From Eutreptiella sp. 'Long Island Sound 2002' (lineage: Eukaryota > Euglenozoa > Euglenophyceae > Eutreptiales > Eutreptiaceae): a DNA stretch of 64,000 nt. Position 1 is the stretch's first letter, and every line of letters begins with the position of its first letter. Under the pieces are notes generated by a model. It saw only the letters and a program-made list of their open reading frames with translations. It made no database searches and had not been told where the DNA came from. Shown here piece after piece: positions 1 through 15,300 of this stretch. Location of the stretch: assembly GCA_964036045.1 (NCBI GenBank), contig OZ038385.1, positions 35,504,101 to 35,568,100 of the forward strand. Reading direction: 5' to 3'. The translations under genes and the position numbers were made by a program.

Positions 1-2940
1 AGGGCATCCTTATCAGTTGGAAGGGCATCCTTATCAGTTGGAAGGGCATCCTTATCAGCTGGAAGGGCATCCTTATCAGTTGGAAGGGCATCCTTATCAG
101 TTTGACGGACATCCTTACCAGTTGGAAGGCCATCCTTATCAGTTGGAAGGGGGTCCTTATCGGTTGGAAGGGCATCCTTATCAGTTGGAAGGGCATCCTT
201 ATTAGTTGGAAGGACATCCTTATCACTTGCAAGGGCATCCTTATCAGTTGGAAGGGCATCCTTATTAGTTCGAAGGGCATCCTTATCAGTTGGAAGGGCA
301 TCCTTATCAGTTGGAAGGGCATCCTTATCAGTTGGAAGGGCATCCTTATCAGTTGGAAGGGGGTCCTCATCGGTGGCAAGGGCATCCTTATCAGTTGGAA
401 GGGCATCCTTATCAGTTGGAAGGGCATCCTTTTCATTTGGAAGGTCATCCTTATCAGTTGGAAGTGCATCCTTATCAGTTGGAAGGGGGTCCTTGTCGGT
501 TGGAAGGGCATCCTTATCAGTTGGACGGGCATCCTTATCAGTTGGACGGGGGTCCTTATCAGTTGGAAGGGCATCCTTATCATTTGGAAGAACATCCTTA
601 TCAGTTGGAAGGGCAACCTTATCAGTTGGAAGGACATCCTTATCAGTTGGAAGGGCATCCTTATCAGTTGGAAGGGGGTCCTTATCAGTTGGAAGGGCAT
701 CCTTATCAGTTGGAAGGGCATCCTTATCAGTTGGAAGGGCGTCCTTATCAGTTGGACGGGCAGCCTTATCAGTTGGAAGGGCATCCTTATCAGTTGGAAG
801 GGCATCCTTATCAGTTGGAAGGACATCCTTATCAGTTGGAAGGGCATCCTTATCAGTTGGAAGGGGGTCCTTATCAGTTGGAAGGGGGTCCTTATCGGTT
901 GGAAGGGCATCCTTATTAGTTTGAAGGACATCTTTATCAGTTGGAAGGGCATCCTTATCAGTTGGAAGGGCATCCTTATCAGTTGGAAGGGCATCCTTAT
1001 CAATTGGAAGGGCATCCTTATCAGTTGGAGGGGCATCCTTATCAGTTGAAAGGGCATCCTTATCAGTTGGAAGGGGGTCCTTATCGGTTGGAAGGGCATC
1101 CTTATCAGTTGGACGGGCATCCTTATCAGTTGGAAGGGCATCCTTATCAGTTGGAAGGGCATCCTTATCAGTTGGGAGGGCATCCTTATCAGTTGGAAGG
1201 GCATCCTCATCAGTTGGAAGGGCATCCTTATCAGTTGGAAGGGCATCCTTATCAGCTGGAAGGGCATCCTTATCAGTTGGAAGGGCATCCTTATCAGTTT
1301 GAAGGACATCCTTATCAGTTGGAAGGCCATCCTTATCAGTTGGAAGGGCATCCTCATCAGATGGAAGGGCATCCTTATCAGTTGGAAGGGCATCCTTATC
1401 AGTTGGAAGGGCATCCTTATCAGTTGGAAGGGCATCCTTATCAGTTGGAAGGGCATCCTCATCAGATGGAAGGGCATCCTTATCAGTTGGAAGGGCATCC
1501 TTATCAGTTGGAAGGGAATCCTTATCAGTTGGAAGGGCATCCTTATCAGTTGGAAGGGGGTCCTTATCGGTTGGAAGGGCATCCTTATCAGTTGGAAGGG
1601 CATCCTTATCAGTTGGAAGGGCATCCTTATCAGTTGGAAGGGCATCCTTATCAGCTGGAAGGGCATCCTTATCAGTTGGAAGGGCATCCTTATCAGTTTG
1701 ACGGACATCCTTACCAGTTGGAAGGCCATCCTTATCAGTTGGAAGGGGGTCCTTATCGGTTGGAAGGGCATCCTTATCAGTTGGAAGGGCATCCTTATTA
1801 GTTGGAAGGACATCCTTATCACTTGCAAGGGCATCCTTATCAGTTGGAAGGGCATCCTTATTAGTTCGAAGGGCATCCTTATCAGTTGGAAGGGCATCCT
1901 TATCAGTTGGAAGGGCATCCTTATCAGTTGGAAGGGCATCCTTATCAGTTGGAAGGGGGTCCTCATCGGTGGCAAGGGCATCCTTATCAGTTGGAAGGGC
2001 ATCCTTATCAGTTGGAAGGGCATCCTTTTCATTTGGAAGGTCATCCTTATCAGTTGGAAGTGCATCCTTATCAGTTGGAAGGGGGTCCTTGTCGGTTGGA
2101 AGGGCATCCTTATCAGTTGGACGGGCATCCTTATCAGTTGGACGGGGGTCCTTATCAGTTGGAAGGGCATCCTTATCATTTGGAAGAACATCCTTATCAG
2201 TTGGAAGGGCAACCTTATCAGTTGGAAGGACATCCTTATCAGTTGGAAGGGCATCCTTATCAGTTGGAAGGGGGTCCTTATCAGTTGGAAGGGCATCCTT
2301 ATCAGTTGGAAGGGCATCCTTATCAGTTGGAAGGGCGTCCTTATCAGTTGGACGGGCAGCCTTATCAGTTGGAAGGGCATCCTTATCAGTTGGAAGGGCA
2401 TCCTTATCAGTTGGAAGGACATCCTTATCAGTTGGAAGGGCATCCTTATCAGTTGGAAGGGGGTCCTTATCAGTTGGAAGGGGGTCCTTATCGGTTGGAA
2501 GGGCATCCTTATTAGTTGGAAGGACATCTTTATCAGTTGGAAGGGCATCCTTATCAGTTGGAAGGGCATCCTTATCAGTTGGAAGGGCATCCTTATCAAT
2601 TGGAAGGGCATCCTTATCAGTTGGAGGGGCATCCTTATCAGTTGAAAGGGCATCCTTATCAGTTGGAAGGGGGTCCTTATCGGTTGGAAGGGCATCCTTA
2701 TCAGTTGGACGGGCATCCTTATCAGTTGGAAGGGCATCCTTATCAGTTGGAAGGGCATCCTTATCAGTTGGGAGGGCATCCTTATCAGTTGGAAGGGCAT
2801 CCTCATCAGTTGGAAGGGCATCCTTATCAGTTGGAAGGGCATCCTTATCAGCTGGAAGGGCATCCTTATCAGTTGGAAGGGCATCCTTATCAGTTTGAAG
2901 GACATCCTTATCAGTTGGAAGGCCATCCTTATCAGTTGGA
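1..2940. repeat. Higher-order duplication in block 1, period 1596 bp (76 units)
   Basis: The order of variant units at about 1-1344 is repeated at about 1597-2940. The 209-codon open frame at 290-919 has exactly the same translation at 1886-2515. The copies part after about 1345/2941. The period is exactly 76 x 21 bp, as expected for unequal exchange in register. Confidence 0.9.
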
Positions 2941-5900
2941 AGGGGGTCCTTATCGGTTGGAAGGGCATCCTTATCAGTTGGAAGGGCATCCTTATTAGTT
3001 GGAAGGACATCCTTATCACTTGCAAGGGCATCCTTATCAATTGGAAGGGCATCCTTATTAGTTCGAAGGGCATCCTTATCAGTTGGAAGGGCATCCTTAT
3101 CAGTTGGAAGGGCATCCTTATCAGTTGAAAGGGCATCCTTATCAGTTGGAAGGGGGTCCTCATCGGTGGCAAGGGCATCCTTATCAGTTGGAAGGGCATC
3201 CTTATCAGTTGGAAGGGCATCCTTATCAGTTGGAAGGGCATCCTTATCAGTTGAAAGGGCATCCTTATCAGTTGGAAGGTCATCCTTATCAGTTGGAAGG
3301 GCATCCTTATCAGTTGGAAGGGCATCCTCATCAGATGGAAGGGCATCCTTATCAGTTGGAAGGGCATCCTTATCAGTTGGAAGGGCATCCTTATCAGTTG
3401 AAAGGGCATCCTTATCAGTTGGAAGGGGGTCCTTATCGGTTGGAAGGGCATCCTTATCAGTTGGAAGGGCATCCTTATCAGTTGGAAGGGCATCCTTATC
3501 AGTTGGAAGGGCATCCTTATCAGTTGGAAGGGCATCCTTATCAGTTGGAAGGGCATCCTTATCAGTTGGAAGGGCATCCTTATCAGTTGGAAGGGCATCC
3601 TTATCAGCTGGAAGGGCATCCTTATCAGTTGGAGGGGCATCCTTATCAGTTGGAAGGACATCCTTATCAGTTGGAAGGCCATCCTTATCAGTTGGAAGGG
3701 GGTCCTTATCGGTTGGAAGGGCATCCTTATCAGTTGGAAGGGCATCCTTATTAGTTGGAAGGACATCCTTATCACTTGCAAGGGCATCCTTATCAGTTGG
3801 AAGGGCATCCTTATCGGTTCCAAGGGCATCCTTATCAGTTGGAAGGGCATCCTTATCAGTTGGAAGGGCATGCTTATCAGTTGGAAGGGCATCCTTATCA
3901 GTTGGAAGGGGGTCCTCATCGGTGGCAAGGGCATCCTTATCAGTTGGAAGGGCATCCTTATCAGTTGGAAGGGCATCCTTATCATTTGGAAGGTCATCCT
4001 TATCAGTTGCAAGGGCATCCTTATCAGTTGGAAGGGCATCCTTATCAGTGGGAAGGGGGTCCTTATCAGTTGTGAGGGCATCCTTATCAATTGCAAGGGC
4101 ATTCTTATCAGTTGGAAGGGCATCCTTATCAGTTGGAAGGGGGTCCTTGTCGGTTGGAAGGGCATCCTTATCAGTTGGACGGGCATCCTTATCAGTAGGA
4201 AGGGCATCCTTATCAGTTGGAAGGGGGTCCTTATCAGTTGGAAGGGCATCCTCATCAGTTGGAAGGGGGTCCTTATCAATTGGAAGGGCATCCTTATCAG
4301 TTGGAAGGGCATCCTTATCAGTTGGAAGGGCATCCTTATCAGTTGGAAGGACATCCTTATCGGTTGCAAGGGCATCCTTGTTAGTTGGAAGGACATCCTT
4401 ATCAGTTGGAAGGGGGTCCTTATCGGTTGGAAGGGCATCCTTATCAGTTGGACGGGCATCCTTATCAGTTGGAAGGGCATCCTTATCAGTTGGAAGGGCA
4501 TCCTTATCAGTTGGAAGGGCATCCTCATCAGATGGAAGGGCATCCCTATCAGTTGGAAGGGCATCCTTATCAGTTGAAAGGGCATCCTTATCAGTTGGAA
4601 GGGGGTCCTTATCGGTTGGAAGGGCATCCTTATCAGTTGGACGGGCATCCTTATCAGTTGGAAGGGCATCCTTATCAGTTGGAAGGCCATCCTTATCAGT
4701 TGGAAGGGCATCCTTATCAGTTGGAAGGGCATCCTCATCAGTTCGAAGGGCATCCTTATCAGTTGGAAGGGCATCCTTATCAGTTGGAAGGCCATCCTTA
4801 TCAGTTGGAAGGGCATCCTTATCAGTTGGAAGGACATCCTTATCAGTTGGAAGGCCATCCTTATCAGTTGGAAGGGCATCCTTATCAGTTGGAAGGGCAT
4901 CATTATTAGTTGGAAGGACATCCTTATCACTTGCAAGGGCATCCTTATCAGTTGGAAGGGCATCCTTATCGGTTGGAAGGGCATCCTTATCAGTTGGAAG
5001 GGCATCCTTATCAGTTGGAAGGGCATCCTTATCAGTTAGAAGGGCATCCTTATCAGTTGGAAGGGGGTCCTTATCAGTTGCAAGGGCATCCTTATCAGTT
5101 GGAAGGGCATCCTTATCAGTTGGAAGGGCATCCTTATCAGTTGGAAGGTCATCCTTATCAGTTGGAAGGGCATCCTTATCAGTTGGAAGGGGGTCCTTGT
5201 CGGTTGGAAGGGCATCCTTATCAGTTGGACGGGCATCCTTATCAGTTGGAAGGGGGTCCTTATCAGTTGGAAGGGCATCCTTATCATTTAGAAGGACATC
5301 CTTATCAGTTGGAAGGGCAACCTTATCAGTTGGAAGGGGGTCCTTATCGGTTGGAAGGGCTCCTTATCAGTTGGAAGGGCATCCTTATCAATTGGAAGGG
5401 CATCCTTATCAGTTGCAAGGGCATCCTTATCAGTTGGAAGGACATCCTTATCAGTTGGAAGGGCATCCTTATCAGTTGGAAGGGCATCCTTATCAGTTGG
5501 AAGGGGGTCCTTATCGGTTGGAAGGGCATCCTTATCAATTGGAAGGGCATCCTTATCAGTTGCAAGGGCATCCTTATCAGTTGGAAGGGCATCCTTATCA
5601 GTTGGAAGGGCATCCTTATCAGTTGGAAGGGCATCCTTATCAGTTGGAAGGGCATCCTTATCAGTTGGAAGGGCATTCTTATCAGTTGGAAGGGGGTCCT
5701 TATCAGTTGGAAGGGCATCCTTATCAGTTGGAAGGGCATCCTTATCAGTTGGAAGGGCATCCTTATCAGTTGGAAGGGCATCCTTATCAGTTGGAAGGGC
5801 ATCCTTATCAGTTGGAAGGACATCCTTATCAGTTGGAAGGACATCCTGATCAGTTGGAAGGGCATCCTTATCAGTTCGAAGGGCATCCTTATCGGTTGAA

Positions 5901-8900
5901 AGGGCATCCTTATCAGTTGGAAGGGCATCCTTGTCAGTTGGAAGGGCATCCTTATCAGTTGGAAGGGGGTCCTTATCAGTTGGAAGGGCATCCTTATCAG
6001 TTGGAAGGGGGTCCTTATCAATTGGAAGGGCATCCTTATCAGTTGGAAGGGCATCCTTATCAGTTGGAAGGGCATCCTTATCAGTTGGAAGGACATCCTT
6101 ATCAGTTGCAAGGGCATCCTTGTCAGTTGGAAGGACATCCTTATCAGTTGGAAGGGGGTCCTTATCGGTTGGAAGGGCATCCTTATCAGTTGGACGGGCA
6201 TCCTTATCAGTTGGAAGGGCATCCTTATCAGTTGGAAGGGCATCCTTATCAGTTGGAAGGGCATCCTCATCAGATGGAAGGGCATCCTTATCAGTTGGAA
6301 GGGCATCCTTATCAGTTGGAAGGGCATCCTTATCAGTTGAAAGGGCATCCTTATCAGTTGGAAGGGGGTCCTTATCGGTTGGAAGGGCATGCTTATCAGT
6401 TGGACGGGCATTCTTATCAGTTGGAAGGGCATCCTTATCAGTTGGAAGGTCATCCTTATCAGTTGGAAGGGCATCCTTATCAGTTGGAAGGGCATCCTTA
6501 TCAGTTGGAAGGGCATCCTTATCAGTTGGAAGGGCATCCTTATCAGCTGGAAGGGCATCCTTATCAGTTGGAAGGGCATCCTTATCAGTTTGAAGGACAT
6601 CCTTATCAGTTGGAAGGCCATCCTTATCAGTTGGAAGGGGGTCCTTATCGGTTGGAAGGGCATCCTTATCAGTTGGAAGGGCATCCTTATTAGTTGGAAG
6701 GACATCCTTATCACTTGCAAGGGCATCCTTATCAGTTGGAAGGGCATCCTTATTAGTTCGAAGGGGATCCTCATCAGTTGGAAGGGCATCCTTATCAGTT
6801 GGAAGGGCATCCTTTTCAGTTGGAAGGGCATCCTTATCAGTTGGAAGGGGGTCCTCATCGGTGGCAAGGGCATCCTTATCAGTTGGAAGGGCATCCTTAT
6901 CAGTTGGAAGGGCATCCTTATCATTTGGAAGGTCATCCTTATCAGTTGGAAGGGCATCCTTATCAGTTGGAAGGGGGTCCTTATCAGTTGGAAGGGCATC
7001 CTTATCATTTGGAAGGACATCCTTATCAGTTGGAAGGGCAACCTTATCAGTTGGAAGGGGGTCCTTATCGGTTGGAAGGGCTCCTTATCAGTTGGAAGGG
7101 CATCCTTATCAGTTGGAAGGGCATCCTTATCAGTTGGACGGGCATCCTTATCAGTTGGAAGGGCATCCTTATCAGTTGGAAGGGCATCCTTATCAGTTGG
7201 AAGGACATCCTTATCAGTTGGAAGGGCATCCTCATCAGATGGAAGGGCATCCTTATCAGTTGGAAGGGCATCCTTATCAGTTGGAAGGGCATCCTTATCA
7301 GTTGAAAGGGCATCCTTATCAGTTGGAAGGGGGTCCTTATCGTTTGGAAGGGCATGCTTATCAGTTGGACGGGCATTCTTATCAGTTGGAAGGGCATCCT
7401 TATCAGTTGGAAGGGCATCCTTATCAGTTGGAAGGGCATCCTTATCAGTTGGAAGGGCATCCTTATCAGTTGGAAGGGCATCCTTATCAGTTGGAAGGGC
7501 ATCCTTATCAGCTGGAAGGGCATCCTTATCAGTTGGAAGGGCATCCTTATCAGTTTGAAGGACATCCTTATCAGTTGGAAGGCCATCCTTATCAGTTGGA
7601 AGGGGGTCCTTATCGGTTGGAAGGGCATCCTTATCAGTTGGAAGGGCATCCTTATTAGTTGGAAGGACATCCTTATCACTTGCAAGGGCATCCTTATCAG
7701 TTGGAAGGGCATCCTTATTAGTTCGAAGGGCATCCTTATCAGTTGGAAGGGCATCCTTATCAGTTGGAAGGGCATCCTTATCAGTTGGAAGGGCATCCTT
7801 ATCAGTTGGAAGGGGGTCCTCATCGGTGGCAAGGGCATCCTTATCAGTTGGAAGGGCATCCTTATCAGTTGGAAGGGCATCCTTATCATTTGGAAGGTCA
7901 TCCTTATCAGTTGGAAGGGCATCCTTATCAGTTGGAAGGGGGTCCTTGTCGGTTGGAAGGGCATCCTCATCAGTTGGACGGGCATCCTTATCAGTTGGAA
8001 GGGGGTCCTTATCAGTTGGAAGGGCATCCTTATCATTTGGAAGGACATCCTTATCAGTTGGAAGGGCAACCTTATCAGTTGGAAGGGGGTCCTTATCGGT
8101 TGGAAGGGCTCCTTATCAGTTGGAAGGGCATCCTTATCAGTTGGAAGGGCATCCTTATCAGTTGGACGGGCATCCTTATCAGTTGGAAGGGCATCCTTAT
8201 CAGTTGGAAGGGCATCCTTATCAGTTGGAAGGACATCCTTATCAGTTGGAAGGGCATCCTTATCAGTTTGAAGGGCATCCTTATCAGTTGGAAGGGGGTC
8301 CTTATCGGTTGGAAGGGCATCCTTATCAGTTGGAAGGGCATCTTTATCAGTTGGAAGGGCATCCTTATCAGTTGGAAGGGCATCCTTATCAGTTGGAAGG
8401 GCATCCTTATCAATTGGAAGGGCATCCTTATCAGTTGGAAGGGCATCCTTATCAGTTGAAAGGGCATCCTTATCAGTTGGAAGGGCATCCTTATCGGTTG
8501 GAAGGGCATCCTTATTAGTTCGAAGGGCATCCTTATCAGTTGGAAGGGCATCCTTATCAGTTGGAAGGGCATCCTTATCAGTTGGAAGGGCATCCTTATC
8601 AGTTGGAAGGGGGTCCTCATCGGTGGCAAGGGCATCCTTATCAGTTGGAAGGGCATCCTTATCAGTTGGAAGGGCATCCTTATCAGTTGGAAGGGCATCC
8701 TTATCAGTTGGAATGGGGTTCTCTTCGGTTGGAAGGGCATCCTTATCAGTTGGACGGGCATCCTTATCAGTTGGAAGGGGGTCCTTATCAGTTGGAAGGG
8801 CATCCTTATCATTTAGAAGGACATCCTTATCAGTTGGAAGGGCAACCTTATCAGTTGGAAGGGGGTCCTTATCGGTTGGAAGGGCTCCTTATCAGTTGGA

Positions 8901-10768
8901 AGGGCATCCTTATCAATTGGAAGGGCATCCTTATCAGTTGGAAGGGCATCCTTATCAGTTGGAAGGGCATCCTTATCAGTTGGAAGGACATCCTTATTAG
9001 TTGGAAGGACATCCTTATCACTTGCAAGGGCATCCGTATCAGTTGGAAGGGCATCCTTATTAGTTCGAAGGGCATCCTTATCAGTTGGAAGGGCATCCTT
9101 ATCAGTTGGAAGGGCTCCTTATCAGTTGGAAGGGCATCCTTATCAATTGGAAGGGCATCCTTATCAGTTGGAAGGTCATCCTTATCAGTTGGAAGGGCAT
9201 CCTTATCAGTTGGAAGGGGGTCCTGATCGGTTGGAAGGGCATCCTTATCAATTGGAAGGGCATCCTTATCAGTTGCAAGGGCATCCTTATCAGTTGGAAG
9301 GGCATCCTTATCAGTTGGAAGGGCATCCTTATCAGTTGGAAGGGCATCCTTATCAGTTGGAAGGGCATCCTTATCAGTTGGAAGGGCATTCTTATCAGTT
9401 GGAAGGGGGTCCTTATCAGTTGGAAGGGCATCCTTATCAGTTGGAAGGGCATCCTTATCAGTTGGAAGGGCATCCTTATCAGTTGGAAGGGCATCCTTAT
9501 CAGTTGGAAGGGCATCCTTATCAGTTGGAAGGACATCCTTATCAGTTGGAAGGACATCCTGATCAGTTGGAAGGGCATCCTTATCAGTTCGAAGGGCATC
9601 CTTATCAGTTGGAAGGGCATCCTTATCAGTTGGAAGGGCATCCTTGTCAGTTGGAAGGGCATCCTTATCAGTTGGAAGGGGGTCCTTATCAGTTGGAAGG
9701 GCATCCTTATCAGTTGGAAGGGGGTCCTTATCAATTGGAAGGGCATCCTTATCAGTTGGAAGGGCATCCTTATCAGTTGGAAGGGCATCCTTATCAGTTG
9801 GAAGGACATCCTTATCAGTTGCAAGGGCATCCTTGTCAGTTGGAAGGACATCCTTATCAGTTGGAAGGGGGTCCTTATCGGTTGGAAGGGCATCCTTATC
9901 AGTTGGACGGGCATCCTTATCAGTTGGAAGGGCATCCTTATCAGTTGGAAGGGCATCCTTATCAGTTGGAAGGGCATCCTTATCAGTTGGAAGGGGGTCC
10001 TTATCGGTTTGAAGGGGGTCCTTATCGGTTGGAAGGGCATCCTTATCAGTTGGACGGGCATCCTTATCAGTTGGAAGGGCATCCTTATCAGTTGGAAGGG
10101 CATCCTTATCAGTTGGAAGGGCATCCTTATCAGTTGGAAGGGCATCCTTATCAGTTGGAAGGGCATCCTTATCAGCTGGAAGGGCATCCTTATCAGTTGG
10201 AAGGGCATCCTTATCAGTTTGAAGGACATCCTTATCAGTTGGAAGGGCATCCTTATCAGTTGGAAGGGGGTCCTTATCGGTTGGAAGGGCATCCTTATCA
10301 ATTGGAAGGGCATCCTTATTAGTTGGAAGGACATCCTTATCACTTGCAAGGGCATCCTTATCAGTTGGAAGGGCATCCTTATTAGTTCGAAGGGCATCCT
10401 TATCAGTTGGAAGGGCATCCTTATCAGTTCGAAGGGCATCCTTATTAGTTGGAAAAGGGTATCCTTATCAGTTGGAAGGGGGTCCTTATCAGTTTGAAGG
10501 GCATCCTTATCAGTTGGAAGGGGATCCTTATCAGTGGGAAGGGCATCCTTATCGGTTGGAAGGGGGTCCTTATCAGTTGGAAGGGCATCCTTATCAGTTG
10601 GAAGGGGATCCTTATCTGTTGGAAGGGCATCCTCATCGGTTGGAAGGGCATCCTTATCAGTTGGAAGGGCGTCCTTATCAGTTGGAAGGGAGTCCTTATC
10701 AATTGGAAGGGCATCCTTATCAGTTGGAAGGCGGTCCTTGTCAGTTGGAAGGGCATCCTTATCAGTTG

Positions 10769-13700
10769 GAAAAGGGCATCCTTACTACTTGGAAGGGGGT
10801 CTCTATCGGTTCGAAGGACATCCTTATCAGTTGGAAGGCCATCCTTATCAGTTGGAAGGGGATCCTTATCAGTTGGAAGGGCTTGCTTATCAGTTGGAAG
10901 GGGGTCCTTATCAGTTGGAAGGTCATCCTTATCAGTTGGAAGGGGGTCCTTATCAGTTGGAAGGGGGTCCTTATCAGTTGGAAGGGGGTCCTTATCAGTT
11001 GGACGGGCATCCTTATCAGTTGGAAGGGCATCCTTATCAGTTGGAAGGGCATCCTTATCAGTTGGAAGGGCATCCTCATCAGTTGGAAGGGCATCCTTAT
11101 CAGTTGGAAGGGCATCCTTATCAGTTGGAAGGGCATCCTTATCAGTTGGAAGGGCATCCTTATCAGTTGGAAGGGCATCCTTATCAGTTGGAAAAGGCCA
11201 TCCTTATCAGTTGGACGGGCATCCTTATCAATTGGAAGGGGGTCCTTATCGGTTGGAAGGGCATTCTTATCAGTTGGAAGGGCATCCTTATCAGTTGGAA
11301 GGGCATCCTTATCAGTTGGAAGGCCATCCTTATCAGTTGGAAGGGCATCCTTATCAGTTGGAAGGGCATCCTTATCAGTCGGGAGGGCATCCTTATCAGT
11401 TGGAAGGGGGTCCTCATCAATTGGAAGGGGGTCCTTATCGGTTGGAAGGGCATCCTTATCAGTTGGACGGGCATCCTTATCAGTTGGAAGGGCATCCTTA
11501 TCAGTTGGAAGGGGGTCCTCATCAGTTGGAAGGGGGTCGTTATCGGTTGGAAGGGCATCCTTATCAGTTGGACGGGCATCCTTATCAGTTGGAAGGGCAT
11601 CCTTATCAGTTGGAAGGGCGTACTTATCAGTTGGAAGAGCATCCTTATCACTTGGAAGGAAATCCTTATCAGTTGGAAGGGCATCCTTATCAGTTGGAAG
11701 GGGGTCCTTATCGGTTGGAAGGGCATCCTTATCAGTTGGAAGGGCATCCTTATCAGTTGGAAGGGCATCCTTATCACTAAGAAGGGGATCCTTATCAGTT
11801 GGAAGGGCATCCTTATCAGTTGGAAGGGCATCCTTATCAGTTGGAAGGGCATCCTTATCAGTTGGAAGGGCATCCTTATCAGTTGGAGGGGCAACCTTAT
11901 CAATTGGAAGGGCATCCTTATCAGCTGGAAGGGCATCCTTATCAGTTGGACGGGCATCCTCATCAGTTGGAAGGGCATCCTTATCAGTTGGAGGGGCAAC
12001 CTTGTCAGTTGGAAGGGCATCCTTATCAGTTGGAAGGGGGTCCTTATCGGTTGGAAGGGCATCCTTATCGGTTGGACGGGCATCCTCATCAATTGGAAGG
12101 GTATCCTTATCAGTTGGAAGGGCACCCTTATCAGTTGGAAGGGGGTCCTTATCAGTTGGAAGGGGGTTCTTATCGGTTCGAAGGGCATCCTTAACAGTTG
12201 GACGGGCATCCTTATCAGTTGGAAGGTCATCCTTATCGGTTGGAAGGGCATCCTTATCAGTTGGAAGGGCATCCCTATCAGTTGGAAGGGCATCCTTATT
12301 AGTTGGAAGGGCATCCTTATCAGTTGGAAGGGCATCCTTATCAGATGGAAGGACATCCTTATCAGTTGGAAGGGGGTCCTTATCGGTTGGAAGGGCATCC
12401 TTATCTGTTGGACGGGGGTCCTTATCAATTGGACGGGCATCCTTATCAGTTGGAAGGGCATCCTTATCAGTTCGAAGGGCATTCCTATCAGTTGGAAGGG
12501 CATCCTTATCAGTTGGAAGGGCATCCTTATCAGTTGGAAGGGCATTCTTATCAGTTGGAAGGGGGTCCTTATCAATTGGAAGGGCATCCTTATCAGTTGG
12601 AAGGGCATCCTTATCAGTTGGAAGGGCATCCTTATCAGTTGGAAAAGGGCATCCTTACTACTTGGAAGGGGGTCTCTATCGGTTCGAAGGACATCCTTAT
12701 CAGTTGGAAGGCCATCCTTATCAGTTGGAAGGGGATCCTTATCAGTTGGAAGGGCATCCTTATCAGTTGGAAGGGGGTCCTTATCAGTTGGAAGGTCATC
12801 CTTATCAGTTGGAAGGGGGTCCTTATCAGTTGGAAGGGGGTCCTTATCAGTTGGAAGGGCATCCTTATCAGTTGGAAGGGCATCCTTATTAGTTGGAAGG
12901 GCATCCTTATCAGTTGGAAGGGCACCCTTATCAGTCGGAAGGGCATCCTTATCAGTTGGAAGGCATCCTTATCAGTTGGAAGGGCATCCTTATCAGTTGG
13001 AAGGGCATCCTTATCAGTTGGAAAAGGCCATCCTTATCAGTTGGACGGGCATCCTTATCAATTGGAAGGGGGTCCTTATCGGTTGGAAGGGCATCCTTAT
13101 CAGTTGGAAGGGCATCCTTATCAGTTGGAAGGGCATCTTTATCAGTTGGAAGGGCATCCTTATCAGTTGGAAGGGCATCCTTATCAGTCGGGAGGGCATC
13201 CTTATCAGTTGGAAGGGGGTCCTTATCAATTGGAAGGGTATCCTTATCAGTTGGAAGGGCATCCTTATCAGTTGGGAGGGGGTCCTTATCAGTTGGAAGG
13301 GCATCCTTATCAGTTGGAAGGGCATCCTTATCAGTCGGGAGGGCATCCTTATCAGTTGGAAGGGGGTCCTTATCAATTGGAAGGGCATCCTTATCAGTTG
13401 GAAGGGCATCCTTATCAGTTGGAAGGGGGTCCTTATCAGTTGGAAGGGGGTCGTTATCGGTTGGAAGAACATCCTTATCAGTTGGACGGGCATCCTTATC
13501 AGTTGGAAGGGCATCCTTATCAGTTGGAAGGGCGTACTTATCAGTTGGAAGAGCATCCTTATCAGTTGGAAGGAAATCCTTATCAGTTGGAAGGGGGTCC
13601 TTATCGGTTGGAAGGGGGTCCTTATCGGTTGGAAGGGCATCCTTATCAGTTGGAAGGGCATCCTTATCAGTTTGAAGGGCATCCTTATCACTAAGAAGGG

Positions 13701-14560
13701 GATCCTTATCAGTTGGAAGGGCATCCTTATCAGTTGGAAGGGCATCCTCATCAGTTGGAAGGGCATCTTCATCAGTTGGAAGGGCATCCTTATCAGTTGG
13801 AGGGGCAACCTTATCAATTGGAAGGGCATCCTTATCAGTTGGAAGGGGGTCCTTATCAGTTGGAAGGGCATCCTTATCAGTTGGACGGGCATCCTCATCA
13901 GTTGGAAGGGCATCCTTATCAGTTGGAGGGGCAACCTTGTCAGTTGGAAGGGCATCCTTATCAGTTGGAAGGGGGTCCTTATCGGTTGGAAGGGCATCCT
14001 TATCGGTTGGACGGGCATCCTCATCAATTGGAAGGGTATCCTTATCAGTTGGAAGGGCATCCTTATTAGTTGGAAGGGGGTCCTTATCAATTGGAACGGG
14101 GTCCTTATCGGTTCGAAGGGCATCCTTAACAGTTTGACGGGCATCCTTATCAGTTGGAAGGGGGTCCTTGTCGGTTGGAAGGGCATCCTTATCAGTTGGA
14201 AGGGCATCCCTATCAGTTGGAAGGGCATCCTTATCAGTTGGAAGGGCATCCCTATCAGTTGGAAGGGCATCCTTATTAGTTGGAAGGGCATCCTTATCAG
14301 CTGGAAGGGCATCCTTATCAGATGGAAGGACATCCTTATCAGTTGGAAGGGGGTCCTTATCGGTTGGAAGGGCATCCTTATCTGTTGGACGGGCATCCTC
14401 ATCAGTTGGAAGGGCATCCTTATCAATTGGACGGGCATCCTTATCAGTTGGAAGGGCATCCTTATCAGTTGGAAGGGCATTCCTATCAGTTGGAAGGGCA
14501 TCCTTATCAGTTGGAAGGGCATTCTTATCAGTTGGAAGGGCATCCTTATCGGTTGGAAGG
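10769..14560. repeat. Higher-order repeat in block 1, about 1.87 kb
   Basis: A rare marker cluster (a GGAAAAGGG phase-shift unit followed by CTTACTACTT and GGGGGTCTCTATCGG) occurs at about 10768 and again at about 12641, 1873 bp apart. A second shared marker, TTATCACTAAGAAGGGG, is at 11771 and 13685. A diverged third start of the cluster is at about 14935. Copies differ by a few whole units. The outer limits are approximate. Confidence 0.75.
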
Positions 14561-15300
14561 GGGTCCTTATCGGTTGGAAGGGCATCCTTATCAGTTGGAA
14601 GGCCATCCTTATCAGTTGGAAGGGCATTCTTATCAGTTGGAAGGGCATCCTTATCAGTTGGAAGGGGGTCCTTATTGGTTGGAAGGGCATCCTTATCGGT
14701 TGGAAGGGCATCGTTATCAGTTGGAAGGGCATCCTTATCAGTTGGAAGGTCATCCTTATCGGTTGGAAGGGCAACCTTATCAGTTGGAAGGACATCCTTA
14801 TCAGTTGGAAGGGCATCCTTATCGGTTGGAAGACATCCCTATCAGTTGGAAGGGGGTCCTTATCAATTGGAAGGGCATCCTTATCAGTTGCAAGGCGGTC
14901 CTTATCAGTTGGAAGGGCATCCTTATCAGTTGGAAAAGGGCATCCTTATTCCTTGGAAGGGGGTCTCTATCGGTTGGAAGGGCATCCTTATCAGTTGGAA
15001 GGGGATCCTTATCAGTTGGAAGGGCATGCTTATCAGTTGGAAGGGGGTCCTTATTAGTTGGCGGGGGGTCCTTATCAGTTGGAAGGGGGTCCTTATCAGT
15101 TGGAAGGGCATCCTTATCAGTTGGAAGGGCATCCTTTTCAGTTGGAAGGGCATCCATATTAGTTGGAAGGGCAGCCTTATCAGTTGGAAGGGCATCCTTA
15201 TCAGTTGGAAGGGGGTCCTTATCGGTTGGAAGGGCATCCTTACCAGTAGGAAGGGGGTCCTTATCAGTTTGAAGGGGGTCCTTATCAGTTGGAAGGGCAT